Assembly: GCA_023091735.1 (NCBI GenBank)
Contig: JALKBU010000012.1
Span: 80,987 to 144,986, forward strand
DNA from: Trichomonas tenax
Lineage: Eukaryota; Parabasalia; Trichomonadida; Trichomonadidae
Length of the DNA stretch: 64,000 bases
Reading direction: 5' to 3'
Below, piece after piece: positions 31,639-42,639 of the stretch; within the stretch, counting starts at the first letter, position 1, and every line of letters begins with the position of its first letter. Made by a program: the position numbers and the translations under genes. Under the pieces are notes generated by a model, which was not told the origin of the DNA, ran no database searches, and saw nothing but the letters and a program-made list of their open reading frames with translations.

Positions 31639-32046
31639 TCACTGCATATCGTGGGTTTTCGTCATCACTCGAAACTCGATCGATGCACGATTAATACATT
31701 TAGCTTTATTGTTGTACACAGCTTTTCCGTTCTTATCAAGCGTAGTCCATAATTGAGATATTAATTTGGTTCGTTCAAGTAGCGAAAGGTTTGGATTTGT
31801 CTCCTTGAGCTCATTCTGCTTTTCATTTACGAACACTATGTATGCAGAGATGTGCTTTTTAATGATCTCTTGATGAAATACATCGTTTTCATCATCACTG
31901 CTTTCACTCTTCTTAGTTTTCCTCTTCTTTTTGGTTTTCCTGTATAACTCCTTTTCATTTTCGCTAAGTACCTTCCATTTGTCCGATGTCAGTAGATATA
32001 ATTCACGTTTAGAAATATTAGGATTCTCATTTTTGAGTTCTTCCAA
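31639..32046 (-). pseudogene. HMG-box protein fragment (box 1 truncated, box 2 complete)
   Basis: The frame encodes the last two thirds of one HMG box (LKNENPNISKRELYLLTSDKWKVLSENEKELYRK), a basic linker KKKRKTKKSESSDDEND, and a nearly full second box (HISAYIVFVNEKQNELKETNPNLS...LISQLWTTLDKNGKAVYNNKA). HMGB-type proteins bend DNA in chromatin. The frame begins after a TAA near 32056 and its first usable codon is TTG, not ATG, and helix 1 of box 1 is missing. The gene is therefore 5' truncated, or the start is hidden by a frameshift or intron I cannot see. No trichomonad intron signals (GTATGT, ACTAACACACAG) are visible nearby. Confidence 0.6.
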
Positions 32047-35000
32047 AGAACTGCTTTAATTCTCAAAATAAATATAAAAAATAGAAAATGATGACCAATT
32101 AATTCGCAACTAAACAAGAAAATATCCAGCAAGCACGTAATGACAGAGAGCTAACTCAATATCGAATGAAAAATTTATCATCAAAACAAAAATGCGATTT
32201 TAAAACGCCATCAAAGGTAATTATGTAAGCAAAGATTGTGTGCTGCGGCTACGTTGAAAAAACAGTCGCAAAATGAGAAAAAAAAAACAAAATTTGAAGA
32301 TTTTTATGTTTCAATATAATTTTTGACACGGTCACAAAAATTTCAATGCAATCTCAAATTTGAGAGTTTACGAAAATGTTGATTTAATGAAAAAAAATAT
32401 GTTTGCGATCATAGAGAGCAAATTCTCCCTAAAACTGTTTTTGCCTGTTAAAATGTGGTCAACAAAATTGTGTCAATTATTTTTATTTTGACGCATTGAA
32501 ATTTAACACAACTTCTTAAATACACTTCGCATTTACACAAAAATTCGTATATTATCGTATATGTTGATTTTATACAATAAAGATGCTTTATTTTTAGTTT
32601 CATTTTATTTTCATTATTTTATAGATTTGACCTGTTTACTTCAAAAATCTGATACTATTCAATGGGTATATTAATATTTCATTAATTATTTTGATTATGA
32701 ATCTTTTTTCATCGGAAACAAATTTAGAGGAAGATATCAGAAACTGCTTCATTGTACTGCAGAAATATTTTGATTTTGTTCATTATTTGTTTAAGTGAAC
32801 ATATTCATGCGTATTTTGACTCATTAAAGGGCTGTCACTTCGATGATAGAAAGGAAATTTCCAATAGATAATATACTGCTCATGATCATTTGGAGTTTAT
32901 CGCTCAAAAAGTTAAAAATTGAAAAATATGAACAATTATCTTGCGAATGATTCAGCAATGAAAGAACTGCTTATATATAGTATAAATGCCAGATAAAAGT
33001 GGATGTTTATTTTTGGATTTATGGATATTATTGGATTGAAATGATTTTTCTGCCCATTTATAATGCGCAAATCTATTTCATTCATGAAAATTGAATCAAA
33101 TTTCAATATTATTCCTATTTTTTTTTAAAGTTATTGGTAATGATTATTATTATTAAATGACTTTTTATATTGAAAACAATACTGCAAGTCATTTATTCCA
33201 TTAATCGGCCGGAAATATTGATATACTATTATCGAATTAATAAAATCTCAAATTATGAGATTTCTGATACGATGGAATTGATATGATGATCATCATATTT
33301 GTATAATAAAGAACATTCTGCGGTATATTTTTTTTATTATTCTTCTGAAAGAGAAAATGAAATTGGATTTTAAAAGTCCATTTGTATGTCTATTAAACCC
33401 ATTATTAATGCTTCGTTCTTGTGGTTCAATAAAATATATGCACGATTAAAAATCATTCATATTATGAATTTTGGTAATATCGCGAGATAGAAAAGACACA
33501 TAAAAGAAGAAATCTCTTTGTTCAGCGTTCAATAACGAAGAACAAATGAAGTTCAATTTCATCAAAAATTTATTTCTCATATTCTCATCAGGGCAGTAAA
33601 TTTAGTTCGTTTATTATTAGAAGGGTATCAACTCTGGGGGTCAGAACCAGATCAAACATGTATGGGCAAATATAACTCTTATGTGATGCCATACATAGTT
33701 GTAGTGTTAAACATATATAATATCGTTTCACATTTTTCATTAACAATTTGATATCAGCTTATTATTGAGTAAATGGCAATATTTATTATAAATATATCAC
33801 ATGCAAACAACATAGTAACATATTAAAAATAATGCAAGCTCCTAATTGAATAATTGTTCAGTATCTGAATTTATAAATACACGAAATCATTGCGGAGATG
33901 ACAATATACATAGATGCATGCACATATTACATGTTTTTAATGTGATATACCAACTTATACTCATAGCCTCCCAATGAATATGCTGAAATTATTGATTAAT
34001 AGAAATAAAGTATTCAAAAATAAAAACGTTGGAAAAATAATCCATATCATATATACTATTTTATTAATGTAAAAATGTCAAATAAATTGTGAAAAACATG
34101 ACTTTTAACCTTATCCACTTTTTAAAATATTGTTTATTATAACAATAACATAATGGTAATGCTAATTTTGCCAGTTTTGGTCGCTAAAAACCAAATTTGA
34201 GAGTTAAAACACTTCTTTTCTCTTAAAACCCAGCTTTATACAAAATTTCCTCCTTCAATAGATTTAGAAAATTAAAATATTTTTTGACAATCCTTTTGAA
34301 AAATAAACACTCAAAACGGGGGCGTCACTGAATTTTCTACGCCTACTCAAACATCTCGATTTTTCTCCACCAGTATGAATATTTAAGGTCTAATTTTGGT
34401 GGCAAATGAAAAATTTTCCCATCTAAAATGTTGTGGATATATAAAGCATGAAAAATATATTATTCAATATTATATCAAAAAAATGTCTTGATTTATTTTG
34501 ATGTTAACTGACGGATTATCATTACTCATGTTGTTTGCATGCTATGTGGATGAAAAGTAAGGGTTGCAAATTAAAATTAAATATTTTGCTAATAAAAAGC
34601 AACACATTTTTATCCTGTAAGTCCAACATTTAGTAGACACTGATTTGTTTGCGTTGAAAATGGACAAATCAAGTGAATAATAACGAGATAAAATCAAGAT
34701 TACTAAAAATGAACAGATTGGGTATTGATATTTAATAGGATACATATGCAGGTGATAAGTCATCATATCATCATCATCGCATTCAGCTTTATCTCACCCT
34801 TTTTAACAAAAGATTATTTAATTTTTTTGATCATAAATACTTTTGTTGCATTTTTTCATTGAAATAGCTCTAAGTCTCTATTTCAAGAATTTATAAGGTT
34901 AAAAAATGAAATGTGACAATCATCATAAAGTTATATTTCGAAAACTGACACTTGGCATAAGGTTAAATTTAAAAATGACTTTAAGGTTATAGCCGAAACG

Positions 35001-35066
35001 AGATAACTCTAAAAGTGCCAAAAATCGTCAATAAAAAGTGACGGAGGTTTGGCTCCCCTTTTTGCA
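32047..35066. other. Gene desert (3 kb)
   Basis: The longest gene-free stretch of the window: very AT-rich, no coding-like ORF, no clear repeats beyond A/T runs. The last 100 bp are the promoter side of the eL33 gene and contain AAAAGTGACGGAGG just before the coding start. Confidence 0.6.
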
Positions 35067-35375
35067 ATGTCTGAGCAGACAAAGCTTTTCGTTCCAGCTA
35101 CATTCGTTTCTTTCCGCCGCTCCAAGCGCATCATCAAGCCTAACCAGGCTCTCCTCGAGATCCAGGGCGTTGTTTCCAAGGAAGAGGCCCAGTTCTATGC
35201 TGGCAAGAAGGTTGCCTCTGTCTGGAAGTTCGACAAGCAGGAATTCATCAACTGGGGTGTCATCACACAGCCACACGGCAACTCTGGTGTCGTTCGCGCT
35301 AAGTTCGAGAAGAATCTTCCACCACAGATGCTCGGCAAGCAGGTTCGTGTTATGCTCTTCCCAAGCACAATCTAA
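35067..35375 (+). CDS. RPL35A: 60S ribosomal protein eL33 (L35A)
   Basis: A 102-residue protein starting at the ATG 35067 (frames from the upstream TTG are not used). It matches eL33 along its whole length (human protein 110 aa): LFVPATFVSFRRSKR, YAGKKVASVWKF, GVITQPHGNSGVVRAKFEKN, LPPQMLGKQVRVMLFPS. It is a structural protein of the large subunit near the tRNA exit region. Codons are strongly GC-ending (AAG, CTC, GTC), as expected for a highly expressed gene, in sharp contrast to the spacers. The stop reads TAAA, the trichomonad polyadenylation-type signal. GTGAC and a short GGAGG lie just upstream. Confidence 0.97.
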   Translation: MSEQTKLFVPATFVSFRRSKRIIKPNQALLEIQGVVSKEEAQFYAGKKVASVWKFDKQEFINWGVITQPHGNSGVVRAKFEKNLPPQMLGKQVRVMLFPSTI

Positions 35376-35652
35376 AATACACATAAACTTATATTATTAA
35401 ATATATAAGAATTGATTTTTTATTGGGCCAAATCATATCTCAAAATTCTTTTTCCGCAAAATCTCTTCAATCATCATAATCTTTAGCACTTTTTTACCTT
35501 ATATTCACGTTATTTTTAAGATTTATCCAAAATTACATTTTTGATATATATTAATCTTCATATATGATATAAAATGAGATCCTTTTGACTGTTTTTGGTG
35601 ATATGATGTAATATGGGAGTGTTTAAATATAAAAATTAGAAACGTTTTAATT

Positions 35653-36634
35653 TCAATTGTCTTTCTTGACAAGTTTGAGTGTTTTGCGGCACATTGGACA
35701 GAACTTAAGCTTGTCCTGGTTCTCCTGATAACAATCTTCGCAGAGAGAAACGTGATGACATGGTAAGAATGTGTAACAAGCCTGCTCCTTCTGGCAGAAG
35801 ACGCAGATGCCCAAGTTAGAGCTAGAAACTTCAATTCCACGCGACTTGTTCATCAATGTCTCGATGATGAAGTCGTTAAGTTGCTTCTTCAAAGCTTCCG
35901 GTGCAATTTCAGCAGCCTTGAGTCCATCTTTGTTAACAGCCATGTGGTCTGCTCCAGAGCTAATGAGGTACTTGCAGATATCAGCGTGGTTGTGCTTAGC
36001 AGCGATGTGAAGCGGTGAATTTCCATCATCATCTTGTGCATCGATAGCAGCACCGTTCTCAAGGAGCAACTGGACCATATCGAACCTTCCGTAGTGTGCA
36101 GCGAGGTGCAATGGTGTGACGTTGTTCCAGTTCTGTGAATTTACGTCAACGCCAGCGTCAATCAATGCTTGAGCAATGTCGCAGTTACCACGTTCGGCGG
36201 CATCGTGTAACGCTGTTCTCTTATCGTTGCAAATATGCGAAGCTGTGTCTCCAGATGAAATAATTTTCTTTGTGTTGTCGATATTATTTGAATCAACAGC
36301 GTAAAAGAGCGCTGTCTTCTGATGCGAGTCTTCTGTGTTAACATCACCTCCATATTTAAGCATCAAAACAAATAATTCCTTATCCTGCGCGGCAATGTGA
36401 ATAGCGGCAATTTCTGATGAATAAAAATATAAAGAATTCCTATGCGGTTAGGATTAGCACCTTTCTCAAGAAGTATTTCACAAAGTTGTAAATTCTTTTT
36501 TTCTGCGGCTAAATAGAGGAGATCTTTTGGAAAATAATATGAAGAACTGTACTATTTATCTCCGGCACTCCTTCCAGTGCCTTCTTTAGGGCCTCAACAT
36601 CGCCCGATTCGATCGCCTTCAATGCTCCTTTCAT
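35653..36634 (-). CDS. Ankyrin-repeat RING E3 ligase, with two apparent frameshifts near the 5' end
   Basis: The main frame (36366-35653) holds about five ankyrin repeats (RTALHDAAERGNCDIAQALIDAG, VTPLHLAAHYGRF, NSPLHIAAKHNHAD) and ends in a RING finger C-x2-C...C-H-H-x3-C-x2-C...C-P-M-C (residues ~188-230). It should be a ubiquitin ligase with an ankyrin substrate-binding part. Translation clearly continues upstream: an ATG at 36632-36634 opens a frame (MKGALKAIESGDVEALKKAL), then ankyrin-like sequence resumes in a second frame and then the main one. Both switches (about 36525 and 36425) fall at A or T runs and need one base each, so sequencing error or very recent inactivation are both possible. 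TCACTTTTCG, an Inr, lies about 18 bp upstream of that ATG. Confidence 0.8.
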
Positions 36635-37196
36635 ATAACGAATATCGAAAAGTGACAAAAATATTTTTATTTTTCTTCTTTAAATCTAAATATGGTATTC
36701 CATTGCATATTAAAATCGATTTACTAAGAAAAATTTATATGTTGTCGTTTATAATATTTTTATCAAAATATAATTTCCTTTTTTATAACTTCTCTCTATC
36801 ACTAACATTCAATCTTCCTAAATTTAAATATATTCTTGAAGTCATATATAGATATTTCAAAACAATATTCTTAGCAAATTATTTATTCTCCTTTTTTATA
36901 ACTTCTCCCTATTACCAATCATTATTTTCCTTCAACATAAGCATAGTCCTTAAATTGTTTATAGATGTTTCAAAAAAATATTTTTCGTAAAATATATTTT
37001 GGTTTTTCATCACTTAATTATTTTGCCGATCATCTTTTTTCGTTATAAAGAACTAATATTTAAACCATATACTTAGATATGAAAAAAATATTTATTTAAA
37101 ATATATTTGTCCAATTTATTCTGAAATTAGTTGATAATTTTGATGTATGGGTTGTGGTGATTGCGATATATAAAGGTTGAAGAAAAATGAGAAAAT
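36635..37196. other. Spacer
   Basis: AT-rich DNA, no credible gene; an imprecise direct repeat with TTTATAACTTCTC occurs at about 36782 and 36896 (roughly 115 bp apart). Confidence 0.5.
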
Positions 37197-38912
37197 TTAC
37201 TCGTAGATGTTGCCGTCAGCGTGATGTCTGCGGTGGTTGTGCCTGTGCGTGCGTGGCTGCTTGTCTGGGTATGTCTGTCTGACGAGCTCTTCTTCGACCT
37301 CTGGTTCAACGAAGTCGTCGGAATCGTGCTCGAACTCCTCAGCGATCTTAGCATCATCGAAGCCGACGACGATTCCACCAGCAGCGTTGTAGACAGCGTT
37401 GATGATCATTTCGAGGCTGTTGCCGAAGCCGATCTGCTTTCCTCTGTGGAGAACGAAGTCAGCAGCTGCAGCTCTGTCAGCTGGAAGAAGTTCGTCGAAG
37501 TCCTGAACGAGGTCGATGAGATACTTAAGCTCGAGAGAGAACTTGAATGTGGATGTGTTGAGTGGGATCTCCTGCTTGGAGAATCTCTTGAGACCCTCGA
37601 GAAGTCCGTAGACTGTCGGTGCGCCGTAATGGATGTAGTCGGCTGTCTTGTCGTGCTTCGGGAAGAAGTTGATCTGTGGTTCGAAGACTAAGCGTGGGAA
37701 CATGTTCTTGCAGGAGTTGATTGCTGTGATGATATATCCGACTTTGATTCCAGTGATGTTCTGCTTCTTGACGTACTTAGCGATCTTGTGGGCCTGGCGG
37801 AGTCCCTCCTTATCCGCGCCGAGGAAGAACATGATGACATCATTGTCCTTGTCTGAGACGAACTCCTCGTAGTTAGATCCGACGACCTTGATGGCGTATG
37901 GGTCCTCCTGCTTCTCTGGGACGGCCTCTGATGGGAAGACTGGCTCGACCTTTGATGTGACCACATCGCGGATGAAGTTCTCAACGTTGGCATCGAATGG
38001 CTGAACAGGATAATAGATATAATAATCCCAATAATACATAACTAAGCATGGGAACTTTGATGTCTTTCCGCCTGTCATAATATCGAGGTTGTCGAGCTCC
38101 TTCTTGTTGATGATACCGAATGTGAGATTTTGGTACTTAGCGCCGAGAGCAGCGATTTGTTCTTTCTGCTCATTTGTTGCTGTCTCTTCAACGCAAAGGA
38201 GAGCTGTAAGGCCCTCAAACTGTGTTGCCATCTCCATGTCAACCTTTGGATAGAATGTTGGGCGTGTTGCAGCCATGAATTCCTTATAATCCTTAACTTC
38301 CTTGATAATCTTGTCGTTCTTGCGGTAAATGCAGATCTTTTGGCCACTGTAGCCCATCTGCTTGAGTGTATCTGGTGTAGCACCGATGATATTGAAAGAT
38401 CCAACATTATCAGAGATTTGAACAACGTAATCACGTGCGTTCTCAACGAGGTTCGGTGGAGCGATGACTGTGTATGCTGTGTCACCGAATGATTGGTAAA
38501 CTTTGGCTGAATCTGAGAAAGTTGGCAAAGATGGACGAAGGAAGACATCAACTGCGGACAAAAGTTCCATTTCTGTGGCAGGGAATGGAATGGAGTATGA
38601 AATTTCGCCTTTAACGAAGAAAGAAACTTGTGGTAAGTAAGTTGCGAATTGTCTTGTTAATCTCTTTGCTTTATCTGTCTGAAGGACGCAGAACTTGACG
38701 TCCTCAGAGAAAACTGTCGGCAATTTCGAGAACTCGTCCATGAAAGCTTCAACGCCTTCAGCTGACATATTTATGAAAAGAGCAACAACGAACTCGTGGC
38801 GCTTCAAAACAGCACCAAACTGTCGGTCGGAGTATGAGTCGAAGATCATGTATGCGGTTTCGCTGAATGGAATGTACAAACAGCTGGAAAGCGCAAATAA
38901 CAATCCTAACAT
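37197..38912 (-). CDS. Protein-disulfide-isomerase-like protein without CXXC active sites
   Basis: A 571-residue protein with an N-terminal signal peptide (MLGLLFALSSCLYIPFS) and several thioredoxin-fold modules. The segment KVEPVFPSEAVPEKQEDPYAIKVVGSNYEEFV is the classic PDI b'-to-a' join, and the next strand reads DVIMFFLGADKEGLRQAHKIAKY where PDIs have APWCGHCK. No CXXC pair is found in any module, so the protein cannot exchange disulfides and is more likely a chaperone or client-binding member of the PDI family in the ER. The tail is His/Arg-rich and does not end in KDEL. Codons are GC-rich at third positions, suggesting strong expression. TGTCAATTTG lies close upstream of the ATG. Confidence 0.85.
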   Translation of the reverse strand: MLGLLFALSSCLYIPFSETAYMIFDSYSDRQFGAVLKRHEFVVALFINMSAEGVEAFMDEFSKLPTVFSEDVKFCVLQTDKAKRLTRQFATYLPQVSFFVKGEISYSIPFPATEMELLSAVDVFLRPSLPTFSDSAKVYQSFGDTAYTVIAPPNLVENARDYVVQISDNVGSFNIIGATPDTLKQMGYSGQKICIYRKNDKIIKEVKDYKEFMAATRPTFYPKVDMEMATQFEGLTALLCVEETATNEQKEQIAALGAKYQNLTFGIINKKELDNLDIMTGGKTSKFPCLVMYYWDYYIYYPVQPFDANVENFIRDVVTSKVEPVFPSEAVPEKQEDPYAIKVVGSNYEEFVSDKDNDVIMFFLGADKEGLRQAHKIAKYVKKQNITGIKVGYIITAINSCKNMFPRLVFEPQINFFPKHDKTADYIHYGAPTVYGLLEGLKRFSKQEIPLNTSTFKFSLELKYLIDLVQDFDELLPADRAAAADFVLHRGKQIGFGNSLEMIINAVYNAAGGIVVGFDDAKIAEEFEHDSDDFVEPEVEEELVRQTYPDKQPRTHRHNHRRHHADGNIYE

Positions 38913-41249
38913 TTATTTGGCAAATTGACAGCGGTTTGTCATGCAACCAAGCAAAGATATTCGAGATATAGACTTTCTTGTGAAATTGTGCTATTTTACA
39001 TCGATTTCGCTGTCTAATCTTGAGTTTTTTCCTTAAATATCAAATTTTAAAAATTATTTTTGAGCATTTCCTTTATCAATATATCCATATCGTTATGTTT
39101 TAATGATTTGCAGTTTCCGAATTACCAAACAAGGTTAATTACAAGTTATAGATTTTATATTTCATCATGAACAAAGATTTAAGGAATTTAATTTGAAGGA
39201 ACTCATGATGTTCTATATTACTTGCCAACTCTTTTCCTACCATGCACAAAAATAAAAGGTACAGAAACTAGAATCCGCACATAGGATTTTTCCTTATTCA
39301 AGCAATAGACTGCATAGGTATATGTGATGTTAGTGTGAGGGCGGCTATAGAAAAAAATTGTGAGATATACAGGGGAAACTTTGGAGTTTTTGAATAGGAT
39401 TAAAAAAATTTAAAATTTTGCGAAATTTCAATTTTATCGAAATTTGGTACGGCAAGGCCCCCGGGTTAATATATAGCAACCTAGTATAATAATCGTGTTA
39501 TATATTTATCTAGGATTGAAAACGAAAAAATGACTCCTATATCAATTACCCGCGAACAAAAAAAGTGGGAATGGTTGGAAAAGGTTAAATACCTGATTTT
39601 CGAAAAATATTACATTGTCAGATTGGTCTAATGGTTAAGTTATGGAAAAGCGTCAGTAAATCTAAGGTTCGAGTCGAGATATGTTTAATTTTTTTCTTTT
39701 TATCTTTAAAATATCATTAAAACAAAGAAAATTGAAATATATTTAAAAATATAAGCATGAATTTAATATAATATCCTAATGTGCTATCTATTGGAAATCA
39801 AAACAATACAAAAATCAATAAAGATTGCAGATTTTGAATATTTTTGTCATGAATTACTTTCTGTTCTTTTTGAACGTAATGCAGCATACTCTTGATGATT
39901 GGTACCGAACATATTTGATATTAGAAACCACTTATTGAAGAATATTCTTTATCAACTCTTTATAATCACTTTTTCTGAATCTTTATGTATTTTGGGTTCA
40001 TTTGTCACGTCGATCATGCTTTATTCTTGATAAATTATATCGGAGTTCTGCACAGATCAAGCAAAAACGCACCAAACTTGGTCAAAATTGATTTTTTATT
40101 GAGAAATCTTAAATAGAACCAAAAAAAGGCATTTCGCTTCACAACGTCTAAACTAGAATGTCTTTTTGCAGAGTCTTGATGCAAAGTGGAAATCTGACAT
40201 GTAATATGTTTACAGACAAATTGTCAAAAAAGGTAAATGCATGCTTTACGATTGTTTGTGTCTTGCTGTCTTAGTAAAAGTCAGTTATCTGCAAATAAGA
40301 ATGAATGCAAATATCTGTTATATGTTTAAATTCTCACTAATTTAACTTTCAAAATATTGAAAAATATCAGAAACGACCAGATGTAAATAATTATAGTTCA
40401 TTAAGCTCACAACAGTACAAGTTATCATTGCGAGTATTAAAAATAACGAGATATTATAATATATCTCGAGATTCAATTCGAATCTCAAGTTGTAATAGTT
40501 TTCTTGTAATCACATTTAGACATATTTACTTACTAATGGGATCTAACAATATACTTAAACCATTAGCAAATCCTATGCACCAATATTTTTTTGAAGTTAT
40601 TGAAAAATTATGTTTATGTTTTTGGTGATGGATATCAATATTTTTGTATAAGAAGTTTATCCTATCATTATGAGGCATAAACAACTTAGTTGCTTTTTAA
40701 TATCAAATTAAACTTTATTTTCTTGGCATTTTATACATCTTTGCTTACCCAATAACTATTAGATGTATTGTAGAGTAATATGATGTGGAATAATTAAATC
40801 CAATAGCTTGCAGTAAAAACTTTACTGAATGAAGTTTCCGTGGTAAAATAAGGTTAAGAGTTTCCGTACCTTTCAAAAATATTCTGATTCTTTTCCTACA
40901 ACTTTATTTTTATTATTCAGTGATTTACACAAAATTCTAATATTCTTTATGTGATTTATAAGTTATTGCCTTTACTTCCTTTCCAAAACATGAAATTTGA
41001 TGTTCAACTATCTAATCCCATAGTTTAAGCTCTAGATCAAGTCAAATGTATCAAATTCCACAAGAGCATTGTTCCCTTTTGTATCTTATTAAGTGTCGAA
41101 GCAGACTTTGTACGTTTTTAAATAAGTTCCTATCGATATCTAATTAAATTCATCCATTTCCTCTTTCAGAGTCCTTAGTTCTAAATAATGAATGCATTTA
41201 AGTGCTGATGTAAAGTTGATTTCATCCGCTTTTTATGTTTATGATAATA
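38913..41249. other. Long non-coding region
   Basis: 2.3 kb without a credible gene. It contains the tRNA-like relic at 39615-39690, adjacent hairpins at 40447-40468 and 40468-40486 (GAGATTC/GAATCTC) and a TGACATGTAA motif near 40197. A CCCCCGGG block at about 39459 is the only GC-rich patch. Confidence 0.6.
39615..39690 (+). other. Degenerate tRNA-like sequence
   Basis: An A-box-like TTGGTCTAATGGTTAAG is followed ~35 bp later by a B-box-like AAGGTTCGAGTCGAG and a long T-run (TTTTTTTCTTTTT). The T stem pairs poorly and no acceptor stem forms, so it is a pseudo-tRNA at best. The minus strand at 6485-6560 has the same plan (TTAGTCTAATGGGAAAAG...GTGTTCGATTCTCG). Confidence 0.35.
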
Positions 41250-42301
41250 GCAATGCATTCTGAACGCCATTGGTCCAACTTATTCCATGAAAAACTTTAT
41301 TTGCTGCAAAGAATGGGCTGAATTATTCAGATCTCCAAGTTACACTAAACTCGTTTCCAATGTTGAAGATAATCAAGCTATCAAAATTGCTACAAATGAA
41401 TGGTATTATATTCATCATGTTGTCTTTCTGCATATGAAAAGCAAGTCAATTTCTTACATAAAATCGGGCACAGGAGATAACACGACGATTCTTGTTGAAA
41501 ATGCTGTTTTCAGATTTACATCTTATGAATCTACTCTCTTAGGTGGAAATATATTAATCTACACGGCTGGGCAATGTATTCAAAGTAAGGTTTGTTGTTC
41601 CAACTGTTATTTTAACAACTCTGGCAAACATTCTTCTGTCTATGTCGCAGAAAATGCAACATGTAAAAACTATATGTACGAATGCTCAATCTCAAATCTT
41701 AATGGTAGTGGAGATGGAGCATTTTGTAGTCTCCATGGTGTTATACATATCAATCAAATGAATTGCACAAATCTGATAAATGGACGATATTTGAGCTTTT
41801 TATATAGGCTATATTCAGGCTGAATATATCTCTTTCAAATTCTAATTTCTATAATGGTACTGCGACGAAAGATTTAGGTCTTGTGTTTGGAATGGCAAAT
41901 GGATTTACTCATGTAACATCATCAAACAAAGGTCAGGAATTGGAACAGGCTTAGATGGAATTCTTTATTGTTATGGGACTGTAAAATTTGATTCTTGTGT
42001 TATTAAAGATAACAATCAATCGAACAATTATTTGGTTTATATTGTTTTTGGAGGAAGTGTTTTAATCACAAACTCATATGTGTATAACCCTGCGGCTTCA
42101 GTTTATGCTAAAGCTGAACCAAATATCGTGGGAATAAATGGAGACAGTAATTCGATCCTTTTTCACTTTTCGACGACATCAAATTGCTATGACTTTCCGT
42201 CCTTTTCATTGATTGAAATAAAACAAGCTGAGCGAAAGCCAAAGCTCTTTGGCCCATCGCAATCATCTGCACTAATCTTCATTCGCAGAAGTTTTAAATA
42301 A
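41250..42301 (+). pseudogene. Surface-type beta-helix-like gene, copy C, broken by several frameshifts
   Basis: Homology to copies A and B runs over the whole interval but in changing frames. The segment starting MHSERHW near 41252 shifts near 41310 into the 41287-41823 frame (EWAELFRSPSYTKLV...CCSNCYFNNSGKHSSVYVAENAT), which stops at 41821. Homology resumes at ~41822-41935 (LSNSNFYNGTATKDLGL), shifts again near 41925 and finishes in the 42032-42301 frame (GGSVLITNSYVYNPAAS...). At least three to four indels are needed, so this is a relic unless the assembly is poor here. It shows that the family's normal N-terminus begins before the ATG assigned to copy B. Confidence 0.75.
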
Positions 42302-42639
42302 ACTTTGTTGTTTTCTCTTGTTTCGAAGATTGTTTTTCTGTGATTAAAAGCTTTATATCAATAGACCTTGCAGGCTATCGTCAATGGTATTCATTGATAA
42401 GTCATCATTCTTTATTTTATCATTTTTAGGAATAAATATTTTGGACATTTTTTAATGATTGAAATCTATTTATATGTCACAATTAATTTACAATGTCAGA
42501 ATATATATTTACGTGTCAAGATTGATTTTTTCTTTGCAAAGTCAGAAAAAAAATTTACGTGGCAAAAATGATAAATTTTTAACTCGATTCTTTACAATGT
42601 CAGAAAGTCAAAAAAAAAATATTTGGTAGAAAAAACAAA
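42302..42639. promoter_or_regulatory. Intergenic region with four TGACA/TGTAAA-type motifs upstream of the ARM-like gene
   Basis: The 170 bp before the ATG carry repeated units of the form TATGTCACAATTAATTTACA, TTTACGTGTCAAG, TTTACGTGGCAAA and TTTACAATGTCAG. This is one of the densest clusters of the window-wide motif and may be the promoter. Confidence 0.4.

Noticed and set aside
34542..34766. 74-codon minus-strand ORF
   Set aside because: Isolated in the 3 kb gene desert and not coding-like; no promoter motif.
39615..39690. Functional tRNA gene
   Set aside because: B-box is present, but the T stem and acceptor stem do not pair; kept only as a relic.
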